Part shown: piece after piece, positions 33,908-43,900 of the stretch
How the letters are laid out: each line of letters begins with the position of its first letter
How positions within the stretch are numbered: the first letter of the stretch is position 1
NCBI GenBank assembly: GCA_050257855.1
Contig: JBLMXQ010000032.1
Coordinates: 1 to 64,000, forward strand
Origin: JBLMXQ01 sp050257855
GTDB lineage: Bacteria; Acidobacteriota; Vicinamibacteria; Vicinamibacterales; CAVVIG01
DNA: 64,000 nucleotides
Direction: 5' to 3'
Made by a program: the position numbers and the translations under genes
Notes under the pieces: generated by a model
Seen by the model: only the letters and a program-made list of their open reading frames with translations
The model's database searches: none
Told to the model about the DNA's origin: nothing

Positions 33908-36412
33908 TCAGTCGTGCCGCAGCGCCTGGATCGGGTTCACCCGCGACGCCCGGCGGGCCGGGATGAACGCGGCGAGCGAGGTCGCCGCCAGGACGATCGG
34001 AATCACGATCAGCAGGGACGCGATATCGCGGTGATTGTCGCCGGTTGGAAACGCGGCGCGCATCAGCCTGCCTGCGCCGACGCTCCCCGCGAGACCCACC
34101 GCCAGGCCCACGGCCGCCAGCGTGAGTCCCTGGCGAAGCACCATTCGCAGCACCGCGTTCCGATCGGCGCCGATTGCCATGCGAATCCCGATCTCACGCG
34201 TCCGGCGGCTGACCGCGTACGCGACCAGCCCGTAGAGGCCCACGATCGCGAGGCTCAGTCCCATCAGGCCAAGCGCGGCGACCGTGCTGATGAGCACGTT
34301 GAAGACGGTCGTCACCCGCATCCGATAGAACTCGGCCATCGTCCGGACGTTGAAGATCGGGAGGTTCGGGTCGAGGCCGCGGACCACCGCGCGCAGCGGC
34401 GCGGCGAGCGCCGCCGGATCGCCGGCGGACTGCACCAGCATGACCATCTGTTCGACGCGCTGCTGCCGGTACGGCAGGTAGATGAATTCGGTCGGCGGCT
34501 CCGCGATGAAGATGTACTTGCCGGTCTTCGCGAGGCCCACCACCTGCACCCACGCGTTGTCGCGACTGACCAGGCGAAACCGCCTGCCGATCGGATCCTG
34601 GTCCGGCCAGTAGTGCCTGGCAAACTGTTCGTTGACGATGGCGACCTTCGGCTGGTCGGCGGTGTCGCTGGCGCGGAAGTCGCGGCCACGGAGGCGCGTG
34701 AGGCCCATCGTACTGAAATAGTGCTCGTCGATCCGCGCCGCCAGGACGGTTGCGTTGTCCTTCCCGGGCGGGAACTGAAACCCTTCCGGCGCGACGGTCG
34801 CGGCGCCGACGCCGGGTGACATCGGCACCGACGTCGCCATCGCAACGTTCGTCACGCCCGGCACCATGCGCGCGCGATCGCCGACTTCCTTGAAGAATTG
34901 AGCCGACTGAGTCTCGGTGTAGTGCACGAGGCTCGTGTCGAACGTCATCATCAGCAGGTGATCGGTCCGATAGCCTGGTCCTCCGGCCAACTGCCGCTCG
35001 AAGCCGCGGTACATGAAGAGCGCGACGACGAGCAGCACGACCGAGACGGCCACCTGGCCGCCAACGAGGATCGAGCGGCCCCAGCGGCGCCGACGACCGG
35101 GCGCCACGGCGTCGCCGGCCTTCATCGCGGCCGTCAGATCGGTGCGGGACGCCTGAATGGCCGGCGACAGCCCGAAGAGCACCGCGCTGGCGGCGGCGAC
35201 GGCGAGTGAGAACAGCAGCGCGCGGTGATCCATGCGGAATGCGAGATTGATCGGCAGATCGGTCGGCAGCTGCACCTGGCGGAACAGCCGCATGCCCGCG
35301 TACCCGACGCCGAGGCCCGCCACTCCGCCGGCGAGCGCGATCAGAAGGCTTTCGGTGACGAGCTGCCGGACGAGGCGGCCGCGGCCGGCGCCGATCGCGA
35401 GGCGCAGCGCCATTTCGCGGGCGCGCGCGGGCGCGCGGCTGGTGAGCAGGCCCGCGACGTTGGCGCACGCCACGAACAGGACGGCGAGGGCGAGCGTCGA
35501 CAGCATCGCGATCAACGTCGCATCGGGCGGATCCTCGGCCATGCGCGCCTGAAGCTCCGTCCGTACCGTGAGGCGGCGGTTCTTCTCCGCGTCCGGATAG
35601 GCCCGCACGAGGTCGGCGCCGATCGTCGTCAACTCCGCCTGTGCGGCTGCCTGCGACACGCCGGGGGCGAGCCGTCCCTTGAGCGTCAGATTGCGCGCGT
35701 CGCGCGCCTGCAGCGAGGCGGCCTTCGGATCGCCGACGAGCTGTGACGACATCATCAGCGGCACGAAGAAGTCGGAGCGCACGAACTGATCGAGGCCGGT
35801 GAATTCCGCGGGAGCGACGCCGATCACGGTGAAGGGGTGGCCGTCGATCTCGAGGCGGCGGCCGAGCACGCCCGGATCGGACGCGAATTCCTCCTCCCAC
35901 AACGCGTGGCCGAGGACGACCACCGCGTCGCGGCCGGGAACCTGATCCTCCTCGGGCCTGAACGCGCGCCCGAGGACCGGCTCGATGCCCATGACGGCGA
36001 ACAGGTTCCCGCTGGCGAGCATGCCGATCTTCAGCTTGGGCGTGGCGGAGGGCGAGGTCGCGACGCCGGCGGTGAGATACGTGAACGCGGCGAGCCCGTC
36101 GAAGCTCCTGCTGCGATCGCGGATGTCGACGTAGTCGGGATACGACGACACAATCGCGCTCGCGCCGAACGCCTCGACGCTGGTCGTCGATCCAACCGTG
36201 AGCACGTCGCCCGGCCGCGCGACCGGAAGCGGCCGCAGGAGCAGCGCGTCGGCGAAGCTGAAGATCGCGCAGTTGGCGCCGATGCCGAGCGCGAGCGACG
36301 CGACGGCGACGATGGCGAACCCGGGTGCGCCGGCGAGCGTGCGGCACCCGTAGCGGACGTCCTGCCAGAGGTTCTCCAGCCAGACAAACGGGCCGAACAT
36401 GCGCGTCGGCAT
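33908..36412 (-). CDS. ADOP-type ABC transporter permease (second)
   Basis: An 834-residue orphan FtsX/MacB-like permease. It lacks the short N-terminal ADOP module of the 20.6-kb copy and starts MPTRMFGPFVWLENLWQDVRYGCRTL. First helix AIVAVASLALGIGANCAIFSFADALLL, MacB-like periplasmic domain, helices with RAREMALRLAIGAGRGRLVRQL, a second periplasmic domain and three C-terminal helices including AYAVSRRTREIGIRMAIGAD. No ATPase or PadR gene adjoins. AGGGTG precedes the ATG at 36412; an ATG at 36400 is also possible. Confidence 0.93.
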   Translation of the reverse strand: MPTRMFGPFVWLENLWQDVRYGCRTLAGAPGFAIVAVASLALGIGANCAIFSFADALLLRPLPVARPGDVLTVGSTTSVEAFGASAIVSSYPDYVDIRDRSRSFDGLAAFTYLTAGVATSPSATPKLKIGMLASGNLFAVMGIEPVLGRAFRPEEDQVPGRDAVVVLGHALWEEEFASDPGVLGRRLEIDGHPFTVIGVAPAEFTGLDQFVRSDFFVPLMMSSQLVGDPKAASLQARDARNLTLKGRLAPGVSQAAAQAELTTIGADLVRAYPDAEKNRRLTVRTELQARMAEDPPDATLIAMLSTLALAVLFVACANVAGLLTSRAPARAREMALRLAIGAGRGRLVRQLVTESLLIALAGGVAGLGVGYAGMRLFRQVQLPTDLPINLAFRMDHRALLFSLAVAAASAVLFGLSPAIQASRTDLTAAMKAGDAVAPGRRRRWGRSILVGGQVAVSVVLLVVALFMYRGFERQLAGGPGYRTDHLLMMTFDTSLVHYTETQSAQFFKEVGDRARMVPGVTNVAMATSVPMSPGVGAATVAPEGFQFPPGKDNATVLAARIDEHYFSTMGLTRLRGRDFRASDTADQPKVAIVNEQFARHYWPDQDPIGRRFRLVSRDNAWVQVVGLAKTGKYIFIAEPPTEFIYLPYRQQRVEQMVMLVQSAGDPAALAAPLRAVVRGLDPNLPIFNVRTMAEFYRMRVTTVFNVLISTVAALGLMGLSLAIVGLYGLVAYAVSRRTREIGIRMAIGADRNAVLRMVLRQGLTLAAVGLAVGLAGSVGAGRLMRAAFPTGDNHRDIASLLIVIPIVLAATSLAAFIPARRASRVNPIQALRHD

Positions 36413-36537
36413 GATCGCACCCTTAGACGAGCGCCACCTGCGTGTTGTTCTCCGTTGCGTCAGCATGCCGTCGTGCCGTGCCACTCGTGCGGGGAAACTC
36501 GTCGAGGCTCGAGGTCTCGGAGCAGCCTGCGCGTTGA

Positions 36538-37074
36538 TCAGCGTCGCGCGCTTCGCGCCTCGTGCATTCGCGTCTGCCACTGCCAGAGCCCTGCCGAAAT
36601 GTTGCCCGGCAGCCGATGACCGAGTTGACGCGCCAGCAGGACGATCTGACCCCGGTGATGGCCCTCATGCGCGACGAAATACGTCAGAACGTGGGGGACG
36701 TCCAGGGGCAGGTTGCGCCACACGTAGGCCTTCGACGGAGGGACACGGCCTCCTGCAGCGATACCGAGTTCGAGGAGCGCTTCGATTCCCGTGCTGCTGC
36801 GCCCGAGCGCGGAAAGCAATTCACGACGCGTCACCTTGCGCCGGTCGACAGCAGCGGGGACGGCGATCCCGTGTTCCCGGCCAAGGGTCCTGAGCCACAT
36901 GCAGCGGCTGTTGTGCACATGCCCGGCGATCATGCGGATCGTGCGCCGGGGCGCCCCCGGAACCGAGGCGTTCCAGAGTGCGGCGGGCAGGTGCTCAACA
37001 AGGTAGGCGGTGACGCGGTTGTTGGTCCGCCAGGAAGCGAGGAGCGTCTCGTCGAGATCGGCGGGTGGGGTCAT
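36538..37074 (-). CDS. DinB-family putative metal-dependent protein
   Basis: A 178-residue four-helix-bundle DinB/YfiT-like protein. The three metal-ligand histidines are readable: IAGHVHNSRC (about residue 52-54) and VAHEGHHRGQIVLLARQLG (about 136-140), a very conserved DinB motif. It probably has a thiol-transferase or unknown hydrolytic activity; the substrate is unknown. AGAAGGG precedes the ATG. It lies downstream of the decayed higBA pair and tRNA-Ser. Confidence 0.88.
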   Translation of the reverse strand: MTPPADLDETLLASWRTNNRVTAYLVEHLPAALWNASVPGAPRRTIRMIAGHVHNSRCMWLRTLGREHGIAVPAAVDRRKVTRRELLSALGRSSTGIEALLELGIAAGGRVPPSKAYVWRNLPLDVPHVLTYFVAHEGHHRGQIVLLARQLGHRLPGNISAGLWQWQTRMHEARSARR

Positions 37075-37183
37075 TGCCAGCCCTTCTATCGCAAGTCCTG
37101 CTGCAGCATCGTCATCGTCGCCAGAAGCCGACCTTCAACCCGCGAGCGGGACCCGGGCTGCCGCGACAATCGCGCGCAGCGCG

Positions 37184-37478
37184 TCATTCGCCGTCAAGCC
37201 GCAACGCCAGCGGTTGCACCCGAGGACAACTTCCGGCCGGCGTCCACGGTCGCTTGGCTTGCCAGCCGAAGCTCGTTCGCAGGATCGTGCGGGGGAGCAG
37301 GTACAAAACAGGTCCAGAGTTGCGGGACGTCTTCAGAACACGCGCGAGCCGGAGAGCGGTGTCCGCCGTGATGCCACGCTTCCAGGTATTCCTCCAGCAG
37401 GATCTCTCCCGGCGGGATCGCGGGACCCAACCGGTTCGGATCTCTAGTGACAATCTTCGACGCGGACTTCGTAGGCAT
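37184..37478 (-). pseudogene. higA-like antitoxin remnant (frameshifted, internally deleted)
   Basis: Pieces of the HigA antitoxin are scattered over two frames. One frame gives RLGPAIPPGEILLEEYLEAW (family N-terminus). A second gives RGITADTALRLARVLKTS (the helix after the HTH). The first frame then resumes with VPQLWTCFVPAP and ANELRLASQATVDAG, the family end. The middle helices of the HTH are missing, so there was a deletion plus at least two frame changes. The product cannot be a working antitoxin. Confidence 0.75.
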
Positions 37479-37570
37479 GTCCGCTCTCCCAGCGAAGCGG
37501 TACCGGCACATCAACGGGCGTGCCGGTTCTGACCGTGTAGAACAGCGGCAGGAATACGTCTGTCCGTTCG
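37444..37570 (-). pseudogene. higB-like toxin remnant (C-terminal fragment)
   Basis: The last ~40 codons before a TAG read FYTVRTGTPVDVPVPLRWESGHAYEVRVEDCH. This matches the end of RelE/HigB toxins, where the usual form is a strand pair W-R-x-x-F-R-W followed by G-x-AYDVEIVDYH. The N-terminal two thirds are gone; the tRNA-Ser gene abuts the break. The fragment overlaps the higA remnant in the standard toxin-first order. Confidence 0.7.
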
Positions 37571-37580
37571 ATCAAATGGA

Positions 37581-37671
37581 TGGCGGAGAGGGTGGGATTC
37601 GAACCCACGTGCCGCTTGCGCGACAAGACGCTTTCGAGGCGCCCCCGTTACGACCACTTCGGTACCTCTCC
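37581..37671 (-). tRNA. tRNA-Ser(CGA)
   Basis: A 91-nt class II tRNA. The acceptor stem GGAGAGG (37671-37665) pairs with CCTCTCC (37591-37585), followed by G and an encoded CCA (37583-37581). The anticodon stem GGCGC/GCGTC encloses loop CTCGAAA (anticodon CGA, Ser). A long variable arm and TTCGAATCC in the T loop complete it. The extra arm confirms serine identity. It borders the higB remnant and lies upstream of the convergent-side DinB unit. Confidence 0.97.
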
Positions 37672-37730
37672 GTGTGAGGTGCGACGGCTGAAGCGGACCT
37701 TCCATTATAGCAGCCGGCCGACGCGGGACG

Positions 37731-38183
37731 TCAGAGGCTGCGGCGCTCCTTGAAGAACGCCTGCACGAGCTCGCGGCACTCGGCTTCGAGCACGCCCGAC
37801 ACCACCGCGAACCGGTGGTTCAGGCCCGGCAGCTCGCCGCCGCGCACGGTCGAGGCGACCGCGCCGGACTTCGGCTCCGCCGCGCCGTAGACCAGCGTCG
37901 CTATCCGCGCGTGCACGAGCGCGCCGACGCACATCAGGCACGGCTCGATCGTGACGTACAGCGTCGCGCCGGTCAGCCGGTAGTTCCCCAGGCGCCGCGC
38001 CGCGTCCCGCATCGCGGCCACCTCGGCATGCGCCGTCGGATCGTGCGCGCCGATCGGTTGATTGAAGCCGCGCCCGACCACCTCCCCGTCGATCGCGACG
38101 ATGGCGCCAATCGGCACCTCGCCGGCCTCGCGCGCCCGCGCGGCCTCGGCGAGCGCCAGGCGCATCAGCGGCTCGTGCTCCAT
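37731..38183 (-). CDS. tadA: tRNA adenosine(34) deaminase
   Basis: TadA converts A34 to inosine in tRNA-Arg(ACG) and is essential in most bacteria. The 150 residues show the zinc deaminase signature: HAEVAAM (His and catalytic Glu, about residue 52) and VTIEPCLMCVGAL (the PCxxC cysteines, about 82-85), plus GEVPIGAIVAIDGEVVGRGFN at the start. Its presumed substrate tRNA-Arg(ACG) is encoded at 48274-48350. Only 4 nt separate it from the exported-protein gene upstream, so they share a transcript. Confidence 0.96.
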   Translation of the reverse strand: MEHEPLMRLALAEAARAREAGEVPIGAIVAIDGEVVGRGFNQPIGAHDPTAHAEVAAMRDAARRLGNYRLTGATLYVTIEPCLMCVGALVHARIATLVYGAAEPKSGAVASTVRGGELPGLNHRFAVVSGVLEAECRELVQAFFKERRSL

Positions 38184-38187
38184 CGGA

Positions 38188-38664
38188 TCAGCGCAGCGCG
38201 AAGCGCGGCGCGAGCGTGGCGGCCGCCTTCTGCGCCGCCGCCGCCACCTGCGACGCGTTCGTCTTCAGATCCTCGACGTCCAGCGTGCGCAGCGTCAGAT
38301 CGACCCGGAGGAACAGGTCGCGCTGGTCGTCGACGCCGACCTTCACGCGGTCGATCTCGGCGTTCAGCTTGTTGATCGCGAGCAGATCGTCTCTCGTGAG
38401 CTCGGCGGCGGACGCGCCCTTGAGCGTGGTGGCGAAGACCGCCAGGCCGCCCGAGGACGCCACCAGCACGCGGATGACTTTTCCTTCGGCGGCGGCGAAG
38501 TCGAGCAGCCACACGCCCTCGCCCGCCTTCTGGTACTTGAGCCCGGAACGCTCGAGCAGGGCCGCGAGCCGGCCGGCATCGCCCGGCGCGGGCGCGTTCG
38601 GCGCCTGCGCGCGGCCGACCTGGACCGTCAACGCGAGCGCGAGCGCAAGGATCGACCAGCGCAT
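38188..38664 (-). CDS. Exported protein of unknown function upstream of tadA
   Basis: A 158-residue protein with a signal peptide (ILALALALTVQVGRAQA) and a mature part of alternating strands and helices: LAALLERSGLKYQKAGEGVWLLDF, KVIRVLVASSGGLAVFATTL, LLAINKLNAEIDRVKVGVDD. The pattern is like YbjN or type III chaperone-like folds, seen by eye only. The start at 38664 follows GAGGTGACT; the ATG two codons upstream is less likely. A consensus TATAAT (38735-38730, minus) lies about 65 nt upstream. It is expressed with tadA. Confidence 0.7.
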   Translation of the reverse strand: MRWSILALALALTVQVGRAQAPNAPAPGDAGRLAALLERSGLKYQKAGEGVWLLDFAAAEGKVIRVLVASSGGLAVFATTLKGASAAELTRDDLLAINKLNAEIDRVKVGVDDQRDLFLRVDLTLRTLDVEDLKTNASQVAAAAQKAAATLAPRFALR

Positions 38665-38807
38665 AGTCACCTCGAGAACCGCGAACGGGAATCGAAACAG
38701 CGCCCCTCGCTCTTGTCGGAGCGCTGCGGATTATATCGCCGGGCCCTCGCCCCGCGCAGCGGAGGAGAAGCAGGGTGGCTGCTCGCACTCCCGGTGTGCA
38801 TGCGCGG

Positions 38808-40301
38808 TCACTTCGACTCGAGCACGCCGGCCAGCGCGCGGACCGCGCTCGAGATCTCTGTTTCGGCGTAGGCGGCGAAGCCCAGAATGATGCCCGGATC
38901 CGTCGCGGCCTCGCTGCGACAGCAGGTCGACAAGGCCCAGGCGAACACGCCGGCATCCGCGGCGCGCCGGCTGACGTCACGGTCGCTCGCCCCGTTCGTG
39001 AGCCACCCGATCGTGTGCATGCCTGCTTCCGGCCGCTTCACGTCCATGGCACCCTTCAGGTGCCGTTCGGCGTTCGCCACGAGCGCGTCGGCTCGTTCGA
39101 GATACAGCGTCCGCATGCGCCGGATGTGCCGCGCGAAATGGCCGCCGTCGATGAAATCGGCGAGGACCGCCTGGTCCGGCGTCGCGGACTGACGATCGAC
39201 GGTCGCCTTTGCCACGGCGAACCGGTCGACCAGGTCGGGGGGAACGACCAGATATCCCAGACGCGCCGACGGGAAGAGCACCTTGGTGAAGGTGCCGACG
39301 TAGATCACGCGATCGTGCGGATCGAGACCCTGCAGCGCCGGAATCGGCCGGCCCGAGAACCTGAACTCCGAATCGTAGTCGTCCTCGACGATCCAGGCAT
39401 CGGCCTTCTCGGCCCAGTTCAGGAGCTCGAGGCGCCTGCTGAGGCTCATCGTCACGCCGCGCGGAAACTGGTGGGACGGCGTCACGTACGCCATCTTCGC
39501 CTGCGGCGCGCGCGCGATGCCCTGCTGCACGTTCAGGCCGGATTCGTCCACCGCCACCGGCACGAGCGTCGCTCCCTGGCACTGCAGCGCGCCGCGCATT
39601 CCGCCATAACCCGGCTCCTCCATCCACACCGAGTCGCCGGGATCGAGGAGCAGGCGCGCCGCGAGCTCGATTCCCTGCTGCGCGCCTCCGACGACGATCA
39701 CCTGCTCGGGTGTGGCGCGTATGCCGCGCGCGATCGTCATGTGGTCGACGATGGCCCGGCGCAGCGGCAGGTAGCCGGCCGGATCGCCGTAGTTGAGGAC
39801 GTCGACCGATCGACTCCGCCAGCGGCGATTCGCGAGGCGCGTCCAGATGTCGAGCGGAAACCGATCGAACGCCGGAACGCCCGGGCGGAACGGCGCGGGA
39901 GGCACCTGCCAGATTTCGGGCCGGGGGTTCAGCGGCGCGAGCCGCGCGCCGAACTCCGACCAGCGCGGGGTGCGTGGCGCGCGCTGCGGCGGGCGCGAGG
40001 CGGCGCGATCAACCGAGGTCATGTCCTCCGGCACCACCCCGGTGACGAAGGTGCCGGTACCGGCCTCGCCCTCGAGATAGCCTTCGGCGATCAGCTGCTC
40101 GATGGCGTTCATCACCGTGTTGCGGGAGACGTGGAGGTCGGCGGCGAGGATGCGGCTCGACGGTATCTGCTGACCCGCGGAAAACGCTCCACTCAGGATC
40201 TGGCGGCGCAGCTTTTCGTACAGCTGCCGGTACAGCGGCTCGGACGACCGCGGATCCGGAGCGAGCGCGGCGGCGACGGCCGCGGACGACACACGAGTCA
40301 T
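38808..40301 (-). CDS. MocR/PdxR-type regulator (GntR wHTH fused to aminotransferase)
   Basis: A 497-residue two-domain regulator. Residues 20-90 are a GntR winged helix (LYEKLRRQILSGAFSAGQQIPSSRILAADL, then SRNTVMNAIEQLIAEGYL). Residues 130-497 are a fold-type I aminotransferase with VEDDYDSEFRF and the PLP lysine in YVGTFTKVLFPSARLGY (about 340). MocR proteins sense PLP or related metabolites and usually control the divergent gene. Here that is the membrane protein at 40442. GTGGA direct repeats at 40374 and 40398 (24 bp apart) are candidate sites. Confidence 0.93.
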   Translation of the reverse strand: MTRVSSAAVAAALAPDPRSSEPLYRQLYEKLRRQILSGAFSAGQQIPSSRILAADLHVSRNTVMNAIEQLIAEGYLEGEAGTGTFVTGVVPEDMTSVDRAASRPPQRAPRTPRWSEFGARLAPLNPRPEIWQVPPAPFRPGVPAFDRFPLDIWTRLANRRWRSRSVDVLNYGDPAGYLPLRRAIVDHMTIARGIRATPEQVIVVGGAQQGIELAARLLLDPGDSVWMEEPGYGGMRGALQCQGATLVPVAVDESGLNVQQGIARAPQAKMAYVTPSHQFPRGVTMSLSRRLELLNWAEKADAWIVEDDYDSEFRFSGRPIPALQGLDPHDRVIYVGTFTKVLFPSARLGYLVVPPDLVDRFAVAKATVDRQSATPDQAVLADFIDGGHFARHIRRMRTLYLERADALVANAERHLKGAMDVKRPEAGMHTIGWLTNGASDRDVSRRAADAGVFAWALSTCCRSEAATDPGIILGFAAYAETEISSAVRALAGVLESK

Positions 40302-40427
40302 GGCTCGGCTGCGTGAGGGAACCGGGTCGAGCCCCCATGATACAACCGGCCGTATTCATCGCTCCTCCCCGACGTGGACACACGCCGTCGCGCCAAAGTG
40401 GATCTATCCGTCGCGCGAGGGAGACGG

Positions 40428-40433
40428 CACAAT
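40428..40433 (+). promoter_or_regulatory. -10 element of the MocR-divergent membrane gene (leaderless)
   Basis: CACAAT ends 8 nt before the ATG at 40442 with no Shine-Dalgarno between. Upstream, GTGGACACA (40374-40382) and GTGGATCTA (40398-40406) form a direct repeat that could be the MocR binding site. Confidence 0.4.
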
Positions 40434-40441
40434 GACGCTCC

Positions 40442-40903
40442 ATGCAACCTTCGCGCGCGATTGCCGGCGGCACGCTGGTCGTAGGCACGCTCGATCTGCT
40501 CGACGCGGTCGTCTTCTTCGGGATCCGCAACGGCGTCCCGCCGGTCCGCATCCTTCAGAGCATCGCGTCCGGCTGGCTCGGCCGCGCGGCCTTTCGAGGC
40601 GGGCCCGCGGTCGCGACGCTCGGGTTGGCAACCCACTATTTCATCGCGTTCGCGATCGTGTTGACGTACCTGGCGGCGAGCCGGAAGCTGGACGTGCTCG
40701 CGCGGCGTCCGTGGATCTGCGGGCCCGCGTACGGCCTGGCCGTCTATCTCGTCATGTATCTCATCGTCCTGCCGTTGTCAGCCGCCGGCCCGCAGCGCTT
40801 CGTGCCGGCCGTGGTCGCCAACGAACTCCTCGTCCACATGTTCGGCGTCGGGACGCCGAGCGCCCTGTTCGCGGCCGCCGCGCGGTTGCGCCGAAAGGCC
40901 TGA
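40442..40903 (+). CDS. Unrecognised four-helix membrane protein
   Basis: A 153-residue protein with about four membrane helices (ALAT-HYFIAFAIVLTYLAA, GPAYGLAVYLVMYLIVLPLS and flanks), a short basic end and no signal peptide. It is divergent from a MocR regulator across 140 bp, so it is the likely target of that regulator. I do not recognise the family. Confidence 0.75.
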   Translation: MQPSRAIAGGTLVVGTLDLLDAVVFFGIRNGVPPVRILQSIASGWLGRAAFRGGPAVATLGLATHYFIAFAIVLTYLAASRKLDVLARRPWICGPAYGLAVYLVMYLIVLPLSAAGPQRFVPAVVANELLVHMFGVGTPSALFAAAARLRRKA

Positions 40904-40978
40904 CGGCCTGCGAAAGAGGTCGCCAAAGGGCATCAATCGCAGTATCGTTGGGGGCGACCGGCCTCACGGGACCTCCCT

Positions 40979-43900
40979 ATGTCCCTTCCTGAACTCTGCG
41001 TCCGCCGCCCCGTGTTCGCGACCATGCTCGTGGTCACGCTGGTGGTGCTCGGCCTCTTCTCGTTCCACGATCTCGGCGTCGACCTCTTTCCCAAGGCCGA
41101 CCCGGCGACCGTCACGGTCACGATCCTGCTGCCCGGGGCGAGCCCGGACGAGGTCGAGAGCTCGATTGTCGAGCCGACCGAGACCGCGCTGAGCGGCATC
41201 GCCGGCATCGACACGATGCTGGCCACGGTGCGCGAAGGCAACGCGCAGATCACGATTCAGTTCGTCCTCGAGCGTCAGCTCGACGACGCGGCGCAGGACG
41301 TGCGCGAGAAGGTCGCGGCGGCGATGCGGTACCTGCCGCCGGAGGTCCAGCCGCCGATCATCGAGAAGGCCGACCCCGATTCCTTCCCGATCTACACGCT
41401 CGTGCTCTCGTCCGACACGATGAGCCTCCGCGCCCTGACCGAGGTCGCCGATAAGGAGGTCTCACGCGCGCTGCAGACGGTGGACGGCGTCGGCCAGGTC
41501 ACGATCGCCGGCGGTCGCGCCCGCGAGATCCACGTCGTCGTCGACATCGAGAAACTGAGCTCGTACGGGCTCACCGTCGACCAGGTGCGCAAGGCGATCC
41601 AGACGCAAAACATCGAGATCCCCGGCGGCAAGCTCGAGCGCGGGAAGTCGGAGATCCTGCTCCGCACGCTCGGCCGCGTCCAGGCCGCCAGGCAGTTCGG
41701 CACGATCGTCATCGCGAACGTCAAGGGGACGCCCATCCGGGTGAACGACATCGGGTACGTCGAGGACACGACCGAGGATCCGCAGGGCGGCGCCTGGATC
41801 GACGGCAACCCGGCCGTGGTGCTCGACGTGCGGCGGCAGTCGGGCCAGAACACGACGACGGTGATCGCCGCCGTCAAGCAGAAGATGCGGCAGCTGATGC
41901 CGGTCCTGCCCAAGGGCATGAAGATCGCCGCGATCCGCGACGATTCCACGTTCATCTACGATTCGATCTCGTCGCTCGAGGAGCATCTCGTGTGGGGCAG
42001 CCTGCTGGCCAGCCTCGTCGTCCTGCTGTTCGTGCGCAGCCTGCCGGCCGTCATCATCACGTCGCTGGCGATCCCCGCCTCGATCATCGCCACCTTCACG
42101 CTGATGCGCGGCATGGACTTCACGCTGAACAACATGACGCTCCTCGGCCTCACGCTCGCCGTGGGCATCGTGATCGACGATGCGATCGTCGTGCTGGAGA
42201 ACATCTTCCGCTACGTCGAAGAGAAGGGGTACACGCCGTTCGAAGCCGCGATCCAGGGGACGCGCGAGGTCACGCTCGCCGTCATGGCGACGACCCTCTC
42301 GCTCGTCGTCATCTTCGTGCCGATCGCGTTCATGACCGGGTACACGCGGCGCTACGTGAACCCGTTCGGCTGGACGATGGCGTTCGCGATCATCGTCTCG
42401 ATGTTCGTCAGCTTCACCCTGACGCCGATGCTCAGCTCGCGCCTGCTGAAGCCGGCCGACGGGACGCACAAGACGAAGGAGAACCGGGTCTTCGGCTGGA
42501 TGGACGCCACCTATGCGCGCGCGCTGTCCTGGTCGCTCGCGCACCGCTGGACCGTTGTCGGCGTCGCCGCGCTCGTCTTCGCGACGACCTTTCCGCTGAA
42601 CGCCGTCGTCGGGCGCTCGTTCATCCCGAACGAGGACCAGAGCCAGTTCACGGTGATCGTGGACGGACCCGAGGGGACGTCGCTCGAGGGGATGACCGAC
42701 ATCGTGCTCGGCCTCAGCCGGGAGATCGGCTCGGTCGACGGCGTCCTGCACGTCGTCCCGACGATTTCGGAGCGGCCGAACCACTCGCACATGCAGGTCA
42801 CGCTGAAGCCGCGCGACGAGCGAGCGATGAGCCAGGAGCAGATCGTGGCGCGCGTGCGCGCGATGCTCATGAACCACCCGGCCTACAAGCCGACGGTGAT
42901 CGAGCCGAGCGCCCTCGGCGGCGGCGAGCTGGGCGGCATGCCGATCAACGTCAACCTGCTCGGGCCCGATCTCAACCGCGTCGCCGGCTACGCCCTGCGC
43001 CTGCTGTCGGCGGCCGGAAAGCTGCCGACCCTCGCCGACATGAAGACGACCGTCAACGTCAGCAACCCCGAGATCGACGTCAACGTGGACCGCGAGCGCA
43101 CCTCCGACCTCGGGGTCAACGTCGCCGATCTGGCCAACGCGCTCCGGCTCGAGGTCGCCGGCCAGGACGAGATCTCCACATATCGGGAGAACGGCGAGCA
43201 GTACCCGGTGAAGATCCGCGTGCGCGAGGACCAGCGGCGCGATCCGGCGACGATCGGCGGCCTCACCGTCCCGTCGGCGAACGGCCCCGTTCGCGTCGAC
43301 AGCGTGGCCGAGCTGACGCGCGGCCTCGGGCCGACGATCATCCAGCGGTTCAACCGGCAGTTCCAGATCATGTTCATGGCGAGCCTGAAGCCGGGCGCCG
43401 CGCTCGACGTCGCGTCGGCCCAGATGGCCGACGCGGTGCGCAAGCTGGACATGGCGCCCTCCTACTCGGCCCGCTTCACCGGCCAGACGAAAGTGCTCGA
43501 CGAGACGACGCACAACCTGGTGATGGCGTTCGGCCTGGCGAGCATCTTCATGTACATCGTGCTCGCCGCGCAGTTCGAGAGCTTCGTGCAGCCGATCGTC
43601 ATCATGCTGGCGCTGCCGCTGTCGGTCCCCTTCGCGCTGCTGACGCTCTGGGCGCTGCACCGGACGCTGAATCTCTGGAGCGCGCTCGGCATCCTCCTGC
43701 TGCTCGGCATCGTGAAGAAGAACTCGATCCTGCAGGTCGACTACACGAACGTGCTGCGCCGTCAGGGGGTGCCGCGCGACGAGGCCATCCTCCAGGCGTG
43801 CCGGACGCGGCTCCGGCCCATCCTCATGACGACGTTCGCCATCCTGGCGGGCCTCGTCCCGACGGCGCTCGGCCTCGGCACCGGCGGCCAGCAGCGGTCG

